NCBI GenBank assembly: GCA_964551985.1
Contig: CAZKFG010000024.1
Span: 1 to 30,904, forward strand
DNA from: CAZKFG01 sp964551985
GTDB lineage: Bacteria > Bacillota > Negativicutes > Acidaminococcales > JAISLQ01
Length of the DNA: 30,904 nt
Direction: 5' to 3'
The position numbers and the translations under genes were made by a program. Shown piece after piece: positions 17,077 through 22,918 of the stretch. The notes beneath the pieces were generated by a model. That model searched no databases. It was not told where the DNA came from and saw nothing but the letters and a program-made list of their open reading frames with translations. The stretch's first letter is position 1, and each line of letters begins with the position of its first letter.

Positions 17077-17102
17077 AGCTGCCGCGCAAGCGGCAGTTTT
17101 GA
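17077..17102 (+). terminator. Intrinsic terminator after chemoreceptor 2
   Basis: CTGCCGC (17079-17085), a GCAA loop and GCGGCAG (17090-17096) are followed by TTTTGATTTT. The stem matches that after copy 1. Confidence 0.88.
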
Positions 17103-17138
17103 TTTTGAGCAGATAATTGCATATTTTAAAAATTTTGT

Positions 17139-17167
17139 TTGAAAAAATATAATAAAAAATGTATACT
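17139..17167 (+). promoter_or_regulatory. Candidate promoter of the third chemoreceptor gene
   Basis: TTGAAA (17139-17144) and TATACT (17162-17167) are spaced by 17 bases. The start would be near 17174, giving a leader of about 84 bases that contains the palindrome at 17211-17226. Confidence 0.6.
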
Positions 17168-17210
17168 ATACTATAATAAAACAAAACAAAAAACAAAAAC
17201 ATATTGTATG

Positions 17211-17226
17211 TTAAAAACGTTTTTAA
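17211..17226. promoter_or_regulatory. Perfect 16-base palindrome upstream of chemoreceptor 3
   Basis: TTAAAAACGTTTTTAA is a perfect palindrome centred on ACGT, 31 bases before the ATG and downstream of the likely promoter. It could be a repressor operator. No such palindrome was seen before copies 1 and 2. Confidence 0.4.
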
Positions 17227-17257
17227 ATAATTTTATTATAAAGGAGTGTAGCTTTTT

Positions 17258-19009
17258 ATGAGCAATTTATCTGTCGTCAAAAAACTTATTGGTAGTTTTA
17301 CTATTCTTATTTTTCTTATGTTGTCTTTTGGTAGTTATAGTTTATTTACTATGAATAGTATGAATAAACATACCGAACAAATTGCTAATGGCTGGACAGC
17401 TAGTATAATTGCTATTGGTAATTTGGAAGGCGAATTAAATTCTCTAAGAAGAAGATTATTTTCACACATGTTAAACCCTATACCAGCTAAAAAAGCAGAA
17501 TTTGGTAAGCAAATACAAGATATGTATGTCAAAATAGAAAGTTGCTTTAAGACATATCGAACTATTGCAGAGAAAATAACTTATAAAACAGAGGCAGAAA
17601 AACAGGCGAATTTAAAATTAATTGATGATGCTTATAAGGATTGGCAAGCATTTTTGCCTTACTCCAATAAACTTATGGAATATAGTACTAATGCCATAAG
17701 AGACGAAAAAGTTGAAATAAGTAAAAAGGCACTCGAATTAAATGACAAAGAAGCAAGAGTTACATTTCTTGATTTATCCTCTAAAATAACAAAGCTTGGC
17801 GAACTAAATGAAAAAAACGTCCAAGAAGAATTCAAAAATTCATACAACGAATTTATTGATACGAAAAATATTGTTTCAATAGCCATTGCTATAATTGTTA
17901 TACTAGCAACGTGGATAAGTTATACAATGGTAAAAAGCTTCAAGCGTTCAATAAAAGATTTAACAAGAGTATCTAGTGCGCTTGGTGCAGGAGAGCTAAA
18001 TGTTGTAGCAAATATTTATTCTAATGATGAACTTGGCGAACTTGCCTCAGACTATAATAAAACAATAGCTAATATCAAAGAAGTTATTAGAAGAATTCAA
18101 TCTATGTCAGAACAACTAACAACTGCTTCAGCAGATTTTACTAAAAATGCTGAACAAACAGCGGATGTTACACAAACAATAGCCCAAAACATATCACAAG
18201 TATCAGCAGCGGCAGACTTACAGACAATTACAGTGGAAGAATCACATAGTACAGTTGACAAAATGACAATGCAAATAAGTCAAGCGACAGCTACTGCAGA
18301 TATTGTCTCGCGAACAGCCGAAACGTCAGTAAAACAAGCTGAGGAAGGCACAATAGTGGTAGAGCAAGCAGTAAAACAAATGGCAATTATTGAAACAAGC
18401 GTAAGCGATACAGTAAAAGCAATTTCAAGCCTTGGAGCGCGTTCCCAGGAAATAGGACAAATAGTAGAGACAATCTCAGAAATAGCGGCACAAACAAATC
18501 TCTTGGCACTTAATGCCGCGATAGAAGCGGCAAGAGCAGGAGAACACGGTCGAGGATTTGCAGTTGTATCAGAAGAAGTAAGAAAATTAGCAGAGCAATC
18601 ACAAGTAGCAGCAGAGAAAATAACAATTCTTATAACAAATATTCAAAAAGAAACAAAACTTGCAATATCTGCAATGAACACAGGCGCACACGAAGTAAAA
18701 AGCGGCTCAGAAGTAGTTGGACAAGGCGGTCAAGCATTTAGGACACTATCAGAATCTTCTTTAGAGAGTGCCAAACAAATGCAAGAGATGGCAAAAGAAA
18801 TGAAAACTCTTCAAGTACAGACAGAACATATAGTAAAGTCCATAAGTCAAATAAAGTCTTCCAGTCAAACTATAACAAGAGAGACTCAAATAGTAGCAGC
18901 AGCTAGTGAAGAACAATCAGCGACAATGGAAGAAATTGCTGCTTCCAGTAGAAATTTAGCAAAAATGGCAAAAGATATGAAAGATGTACTAGCAATATTT
19001 AAAATATAA
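17258..19009 (+). CDS. Methyl-accepting chemotaxis protein, copy 3
   Basis: This is the third 583-residue chemoreceptor in the tandem set. It starts MSNLSVVKKLIGSF with an AAGGAG ribosome site. It has membrane segment 1 (about 10-32), a four-helix-bundle sensor with GELNSLRRRLFSHML, membrane segment 2 (about 205-225), HAMP, and a signalling domain with AAQTNLLALNAAIEAARAGE. The signalling domain is more diverged than between copies 1 and 2, for example ISQVSAAADLQTITVEESHS and IVKSISQIKSSSQTITRE, so this copy probably split off first. No C-terminal CheR-binding pentapeptide is seen; the protein ends in VLAIFKI. Confidence 0.96.
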   Translation: MSNLSVVKKLIGSFTILIFLMLSFGSYSLFTMNSMNKHTEQIANGWTASIIAIGNLEGELNSLRRRLFSHMLNPIPAKKAEFGKQIQDMYVKIESCFKTYRTIAEKITYKTEAEKQANLKLIDDAYKDWQAFLPYSNKLMEYSTNAIRDEKVEISKKALELNDKEARVTFLDLSSKITKLGELNEKNVQEEFKNSYNEFIDTKNIVSIAIAIIVILATWISYTMVKSFKRSIKDLTRVSSALGAGELNVVANIYSNDELGELASDYNKTIANIKEVIRRIQSMSEQLTTASADFTKNAEQTADVTQTIAQNISQVSAAADLQTITVEESHSTVDKMTMQISQATATADIVSRTAETSVKQAEEGTIVVEQAVKQMAIIETSVSDTVKAISSLGARSQEIGQIVETISEIAAQTNLLALNAAIEAARAGEHGRGFAVVSEEVRKLAEQSQVAAEKITILITNIQKETKLAISAMNTGAHEVKSGSEVVGQGGQAFRTLSESSLESAKQMQEMAKEMKTLQVQTEHIVKSISQIKSSSQTITRETQIVAAASEEQSATMEEIAASSRNLAKMAKDMKDVLAIFKI

Positions 19010-19015
19010 AAGACT

Positions 19016-19040
19016 AAAGCTACCGCTAGTCGGTAGCTTT
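19016..19040 (+). terminator. Hairpin after chemoreceptor 3 without a T run
   Basis: AAAGCTACCG and CGGTAGCTTT form a ten-pair stem around CTAGT. It is followed by AAAAAAGG, not T, so termination may be partial and crcB (start 19057) may receive read-through. The AAAAAAGG after the stem also supplies the crcB ribosome site. Confidence 0.55.
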
Positions 19041-19056
19041 AAAAAAGGTAAAAATC

Positions 19057-19419
19057 ATGCAAAAAATATTATTTGTTGCATTAGGTGGAATGATTGGAGC
19101 TATTGCAAGGTATCTTGTAACAATTTTATTTATCAATAAATATCCAAGCATATTTCCCTATGCTACGTTAACAGTAAATGTTATAGGTTGCTTTGTAATA
19201 GGAGTATTTTTCAGCCTAATGTTAATTACCGAACACACAAGACTTTTTGTAGTAGTAGGCTTTCTAGGAAGTCTTACAACCTTTTCGACTTTTAGTATAG
19301 ATACATTGATACTACTACAAAATGGACAACTATTTATTGCCTTAGCAAATGTTATGTCAAATATCGTATTAGGATTTTTGGCTACCTATCTAGGAATGAA
19401 TATAATAAAGCTTTTTTGA
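19057..19419 (+). CDS. crcB: Fluoride channel CrcB/Fluc
   Basis: This 120-residue, four-helix membrane protein exports fluoride as a dual-topology dimer. Family motifs are GGMIGAIARY at the N-terminus, NVIGCFVIGVF (Asn41) and GFLGSLTTFSTFS, which carries the phenylalanine and threonine-serine stretch of the pore. It begins 47 bases after chemoreceptor 3, right after that gene's hairpin, with AAAGG as a weak ribosome site. Only one copy is present here; many Gram-positive bacteria carry two adjacent copies. No fluoride riboswitch was seen upstream, so it is either constitutive or made by read-through. Confidence 0.95.
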   Translation: MQKILFVALGGMIGAIARYLVTILFINKYPSIFPYATLTVNVIGCFVIGVFFSLMLITEHTRLFVVVGFLGSLTTFSTFSIDTLILLQNGQLFIALANVMSNIVLGFLATYLGMNIIKLF

Positions 19420-19447
19420 AAAAAACATAAAAAACTAAAAACTACTA

Positions 19448-19477
19448 TTGACATAAAGCAAAAAACTATGTTAAAAT
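19448..19477 (+). promoter_or_regulatory. Promoter of the tRNA array
   Basis: TTGACA (19448-19453) and TAAAAT (19472-19477) are spaced by 18 bases. The first tRNA begins 23 bases after the -10. Confidence 0.8.
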
Positions 19478-19499
19478 ATTTTCGTTGTCAAAGACAAAT

Positions 19500-19576
19500 G
19501 GTGATTGTGGTGAAGTGGTTAACACGGCGGATTGTGGTTCCGTTACTCGAGGGTTCGATCCCCTCCAGTCACCCCA
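19500..19576 (+). tRNA. tRNA-His (anticodon GTG)
   Basis: The acceptor stem GGTGATTG pairs with CAGTCACC, so the extra G at position -1 that marks tRNA-His is encoded and faces C73. The anticodon loop TTGTGGT holds GTG at 19534-19536. The T arm has GGTTCGATCC and CCA is encoded (19574-19576). Confidence 0.96.
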
Positions 19577-19587
19577 AAAGCTAGTAT

Positions 19588-19663
19588 TGGGGCGTAGCCA
19601 AGTCGGTAAGGCACGGGACTTTGACTCCCGCATGCGTTGGTTCGAGTCCAGCCGCCCCAGCCA
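19588..19663 (+). tRNA. tRNA-Gln (anticodon TTG)
   Basis: The acceptor stem TGGGGCG pairs with CGCCCCA, with G73 and encoded CCA. The anticodon stem CGGGA/TCCCG encloses CTTTGAC, placing TTG at 19621-19623. The T loop is TTCGAGT. Confidence 0.96.
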
Positions 19664-19667
19664 AGTT

Positions 19668-19743
19668 GATCCACTAGCTCAGTCGGTAGAGCACCTGACT
19701 TTTAATCAGGGTGTCCCGCGTTCGAGTCGCGGGTGGATCACCA
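19668..19743 (+). tRNA. tRNA-Lys (anticodon TTT)
   Basis: The acceptor stem GATCCAC pairs with GTGGATC, with A73 and encoded CCA. The anticodon stem CCTGA/TCAGG encloses CTTTTAA, placing TTT at 19701-19703. The T stem is CCGCG/CGCGG. Confidence 0.96.
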
Positions 19744-19750
19744 ATTTTAC

Positions 19751-19834
19751 GCGGGAGTGGCGGAATGGCAGACGCACCAGACTTAGGATCTGGCGCCGCG
19801 AGGCGTGGGGGTTCAAGTCCCTTCTCCCGCACCA
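19751..19834 (+). tRNA. tRNA-Leu (anticodon TAG)
   Basis: The acceptor stem GCGGGAG pairs with CTCCCGC, with A73 and encoded CCA. The anticodon stem CCAGA/TCTGG encloses CTTAGGA, placing TAG at 19784-19786. A long variable arm (GCGCCGCGAGGCGT region) marks a class II tRNA. Confidence 0.96.
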
Positions 19835-19877
19835 GTAATAATAGGCTTTTAAAGCTTTGAAAATATTAAACAAAATT

Positions 19878-19931
19878 AAAATACTCGCAAGATTACTTAA
19901 CCTTTCATGGTAAGTCTTACGAGTATTTTTT
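19878..19931 (+). terminator. Terminator of the tRNA array
   Basis: AAATACTCG (19879-19887) pairs with CGAGTATTT (19920-19928), with further imperfect pairing of AAGATTACTTA and TAAGTCTT inside, followed by a T run. Confidence 0.85.
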
Positions 19932-19960
19932 GTGGTTTTTTGGGGAAATGGGTAGAAACA

Positions 19961-19969
19961 TGGTATAAT
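19961..19969 (+). promoter_or_regulatory. Extended -10 promoter before the HNH remnant
   Basis: TGGTATAAT is an extended -10 element 39 bases before the likely start at 20008. No convincing -35 is seen. Confidence 0.55.
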
Positions 19970-20007
19970 TAAGCAAGAAAAATTATTTTTTACAAGGAAT
20001 GAAAACC

Positions 20008-20331
20008 ATGTATTGTATTTATTTAGATAAAGAAATTGACGAAAAAATTACTAGCTTACAACATATTGTTCCACTTGCTCTTGGGGGAGCAAATGAATTT
20101 TCCATTAAAATTGATCGTGCGATAAATTCTATGCTTAGTTCTAAAATAGAAGGTCCTCTTAGTAATGAACTTATTATGAAATTAAAACAGATTCATAACG
20201 AATGTCGGGGTCAATCTGGTTCAATACCTAGAATAAGTATAAAGGCTGATATGAAAGGTCATCCAGTAAGTATTAAATGGAGCAAAGAATGTATAGATGT
20301 GTTTGAACCTATAAACAAAAAACATTTATAA
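20008..20331 (+). pseudogene. Probable decayed HNH endonuclease-type gene, N-terminal part
   Basis: This frame gives 107 residues from the ATG at 20008, which has AAGGA nine bases upstream; the ATG at 19999 directly abuts that site. It resembles the start of HNH_5-type proteins: MYCIYLDKEID where CIYC-x-KE is expected, QHIVPLALGGANEF matching the EHIIPxSLGG block, and AINSMLSSKIEGPL where a C-x-x-CN-x-LGS-xI-x-xL block is expected. The second cysteine of the first pair and the cysteine of the later block are both missing, so zinc binding looks lost. The frame closes at 20331, but the next reading frame is open from 20307, as if one indel near an A-rich run (20314-20324) had broken a longer gene. 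Moderate confidence. Confidence 0.6.
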
Positions 20332-20741
20332 AACATGCTGATTGTAAAACATTACGTGAAGTGATATTTTGTGAAAACTTCAAAGAAAAACAATTTGACT
20401 TACGATACTATGATAATTTTCATAATATTGAAGAAAAAGATAAGGGTGATCATGGAGTTGTGGAGTTGTTAATTGAACAATTAGAAGGCTCTTCTGTTAT
20501 TTTGGTATTTGCAATGGGAAGGATAATTATTCATGTAGGTCTTTTTGGAAAATATTTGGGTAATATAAATTTTAGTGCAGATGTAGAGAGATTTCCTGTT
20601 TTTGAAGATTCATATAGGGTCGGTCATGTGCTTTTATGTAGAGACAAGAAATTATATAGAGACTCTTTTTTCAAAAGTGTATATAAGTTAAACAAACATT
20701 TAAAATTATTTGAAATAGATGATAATCAAATAGAGTTGTGA
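20307..20741 (+). pseudogene. Unrecognised frame, possibly the shifted C-terminal part of the HNH-type gene
   Basis: This frame is open from 20307; its first possible start is GTG at 20361 (126 residues), with no clear ribosome site. Read from 20307 it continues through KHADCKTLREVIFCENF, which would follow on naturally from the preceding frame after a single-base shift. The product contains SSVILVFAMGRIIIHVGLFGKYLG and is otherwise mixed charged and hydrophobic. I do not recognise a family. It is either the C-terminal part of the HNH-type protein or a separate small gene; the lack of a ribosome site favours the former. Confidence 0.45.
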
Positions 20742-20962
20742 TTATTTTCAAGCAGTTTCAACTTAATGTTATACACACAAAAACACCGATAATCGGTAAT
20801 AGTGATGTGTGTTATTTTACTTTAAATTGCATAGATAGAGAAGGTTTTTGTATTTGTTATAGACTGCAATTTACATCTATGTGTAATGCATACAGTATAC
20901 TTGCTGAAAATAAAAGCTGTTTTAATGAGGATATATCAAATGCAAACAAAAATAACTTGTAG
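20738..20962 (+). CDS. Small unrecognised reading frame
   Basis: This 74-residue frame starts at a GTG overlapping the previous stop (GTGA) and has no clear ribosome site. It is cysteine-containing (VCYFTLNCIDREGFCICY) and has no membrane segment or known motif. It may be a further fragment of the same decayed locus or a translationally coupled small protein. It could also be chance in AT-rich DNA. Confidence 0.3.
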   Translation: MIIFKQFQLNVIHTKTPIIGNSDVCYFTLNCIDREGFCICYRLQFTSMCNAYSILAENKSCFNEDISNANKNNL

Positions 20963-20968
20963 TTTTTA

Positions 20969-20997
20969 TTGACATAATGATTGTAACATTGGATAAT
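20969..20997 (+). promoter_or_regulatory. Sigma-A-type promoter of the PLP-decarboxylase homologue
   Basis: TTGACA (20969-20974) and GATAAT (20992-20997) are spaced by 17 bases, 41 bases before the ATG at 21038. Confidence 0.82.
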
Positions 20998-21037
20998 TAT
21001 ATACATAACAAATCTGCTTTTGCAGAGGGGTGATTTT

Positions 21038-22255
21038 ATGTTTAATAAGGGTACTATTTTGCACCAAGCTAAAGAACACGACAGTTTTTATTTATATGAA
21101 CAAGAACGGATTTTTTCCGAATCAAAGCAATTATTGAAAGATTTCTCACAAGTAAAATTTTTGTATTCAATTAGGGCAAATCCATGCAAAGAAATAGTAA
21201 AAACTTTTATTGAACAAGGCTTTGGCTCTGATGCTACAAACCTAGAAGATGTTTTAATTAGTCGAAAATACGGCTTAAAATCTAATGAAATTTATTTTTC
21301 TGCACCAGGCAAAACGGAACATGATATAGAAAATTCACTTGGAAAATGCACCATTATTGCAGATAGTTTAAGAGAAATTTTTAGAATAGATGCTATAGCT
21401 AGAAAAAAAAATATTGTTGCTAAAATTGGTGTTCACATTAATCCTAATTTTACTTTTGAAGGCAATGTAGGCATATCTTCAAAATTTGGTATTGATGAGA
21501 CACTTTTTTTTGTTTCTACATTTAAGTTAAACAATCTTGAAAATGTTAAAATCGTCGGTTTGTATATTCACTTTCATTGTCCAAAATTACAATATAAAGT
21601 TTTAAATGATTATTATGAAAAAATTTTTCTTTTAGTAAGTAAAATACAGCTGCTTTATGAAAGAAAATTTGAATTTGTCAATTTAGGTTCTGGATTGAGT
21701 ATTTTATATTCTGATAAAAATAAATCTTTATATAAATCTACTTTATATGAACTTACCAAACAGTTTATTGAACATTTTAAACAAAAAATGCCTAAAGCAC
21801 TTATCTTGATTGAAGCTGGGGGCTATATGGTAAATCAAGCTGGTGTTTATGTTACAAAGGTTGTTGACAAAAAAGTGTCTTTTGGTAAGACTTTTATAAT
21901 TCTAGCGAATACTTTAAACGGATTTTCACGACCGAGTTTCACTTTTTTCATGAAACGCCATATAGATGAAAAAATACTTGCAGAAGAAACTCTTTATTCT
22001 TTGTATAACTTTTTTGATTTTATAGCATTAAATGACAGCAAAGAAAAAGAAAAAGTCACACTTGTAGGGAATCGTTGCACAGCTGATGAGATTATTGCCG
22101 ATGATATAATTTTGCCGGTTTTAAAAATTGGTGATATTTTGGTTATAACAAACGCAGGGAGTTATGCTGCGGTATTATCACCAGTACAAACTTCTCTACC
22201 ACAAGTACCAAAAAAGTTTATGTTAAAATCAAACGGTGATGTAATTGAAGTGTGA
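21038..22255 (+). CDS. Fold-III PLP-dependent decarboxylase homologue lacking the Schiff-base lysine
   Basis: This 405-residue protein belongs to the alanine racemase-fold decarboxylases (diaminopimelate/ornithine decarboxylase type). I chose the ATG at 21038, preceded by AGAGGGG; an in-frame TTG at 21020 is less likely. Family landmarks are FLYSIRANP (42-49 region), SAPGKTEHDI, SSKFGID, GLYIHFHCP, NLGSGL, IEAGGYMV, GNRCTAD (Cys347) and NAGSY (Tyr376). Two key positions differ: the PLP-binding lysine of the Y-x-x-K-AN motif is Arg46 (codon AGG at 21173-21175), and the arginine of E-x-GR is Gly262. The frame is otherwise intact, so the protein may be non-catalytic or use altered chemistry, or the AGG may be a sequence error. 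A DJ-1/PfpI gene follows 33 bases later. Confidence 0.88.
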   Translation: MFNKGTILHQAKEHDSFYLYEQERIFSESKQLLKDFSQVKFLYSIRANPCKEIVKTFIEQGFGSDATNLEDVLISRKYGLKSNEIYFSAPGKTEHDIENSLGKCTIIADSLREIFRIDAIARKKNIVAKIGVHINPNFTFEGNVGISSKFGIDETLFFVSTFKLNNLENVKIVGLYIHFHCPKLQYKVLNDYYEKIFLLVSKIQLLYERKFEFVNLGSGLSILYSDKNKSLYKSTLYELTKQFIEHFKQKMPKALILIEAGGYMVNQAGVYVTKVVDKKVSFGKTFIILANTLNGFSRPSFTFFMKRHIDEKILAEETLYSLYNFFDFIALNDSKEKEKVTLVGNRCTADEIIADDIILPVLKIGDILVITNAGSYAAVLSPVQTSLPQVPKKFMLKSNGDVIEV

Positions 22256-22288
22256 AAAATTTCTGTATGTGAATGTGAGGAAATAAAA

Positions 22289-22879
22289 ATGACTGATATA
22301 AGTGTAATATTATTTGATAATTTTGAAACACTGGATGTTTTTGGACCTATAGATATAATTAGCAAACTACCAGAACAATATAAAATACAGTACTATTCAC
22401 TACAAGGTGAGATAATAACAAGTTCGCAAAATAGTAAGCAGCAAACGATTTCAATGGAAAATATTCCAACAGGTGGTATTTTACTTGTACCAGGTGGAAT
22501 AGGAACACGAGAACTTGTGGAAGATGTAAAATTTATAGATGCACTGAAAAAAGCAGCAAAAACTTCCAAATATATATTGACCGTTTGCACAGGTTCGGCA
22601 CTTTTGGCAAGAACAGGATTGTTAGATAAAAAACTTGCTACAAGTAACAAAAGAGCATTTTACTGGGTTGTTGGTATAAGTACAAAAGTATTGTGGCAAG
22701 AAAAAGCTAGATGGACAGTAGATGGCAATATTTATACATCGTCTGGAATAACTGCCGGTATGGACATGATGCTTGGCTTTATAAGCGATTTGCATGGCAG
22801 GCAGGCGACAACAGATATTGCTAAACGCCTAGAGTATCAATGGAATGAAGATAAAGACGACGATAAGTTCGCTTTATGA
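22289..22879 (+). CDS. DJ-1/PfpI family protein, isonitrile hydratase-like
   Basis: This 196-residue class I glutamine-amidotransferase-like fold protein has the nucleophile elbow TVCTGSALLARTGLLD, with Cys100 as the likely catalytic cysteine. An N-terminal acidic residue in NFETLDVFGP (Asp16) sits where isonitrile hydratase has its conserved aspartate. The block VPGGIGTREL and the segment LATSNKRAFYW also fit that subgroup. Possible roles are hydration of an isonitrile to an N-formyl compound, glyoxalase-like activity or a regulatory function; the sequence does not decide. No AraC-type DNA-binding domain is attached. It has a GAGGAA ribosome site and is probably cotranscribed with the preceding PLP-fold gene. 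Confidence 0.9.
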   Translation: MTDISVILFDNFETLDVFGPIDIISKLPEQYKIQYYSLQGEIITSSQNSKQQTISMENIPTGGILLVPGGIGTRELVEDVKFIDALKKAAKTSKYILTVCTGSALLARTGLLDKKLATSNKRAFYWVVGISTKVLWQEKARWTVDGNIYTSSGITAGMDMMLGFISDLHGRQATTDIAKRLEYQWNEDKDDDKFAL

Positions 22880-22880
22880 T

Positions 22881-22918
22881 AAAAGCAGGTTTCAATATTA
22901 TTGAAACCTGCTTTTATT
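22881..22918. terminator. Bidirectional terminator between the DJ-1 and hcp genes
   Basis: AAAAGCAGGTTTCAATA (22881-22897) pairs with TATTGAAACCTGCTTTT (22899-22915). T-rich tails follow on both strands, so it can end both converging transcripts. Confidence 0.9.

Noticed and set aside
19010..19056. Fluoride riboswitch before crcB
   Set aside because: Only 47 bases are available, mostly a terminator-like hairpin, and the riboswitch core is absent.
19485..19838. A 117-residue open frame over the tRNA array
   Set aside because: It lies wholly on four well-formed tRNA genes and its translation is just their sequence; no ribosome site.
19420..20007. Integration of a mobile element at the tRNA-Leu 3' end
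   Set aside because: No integrase gene and no second copy of the tRNA 3' end was found downstream.
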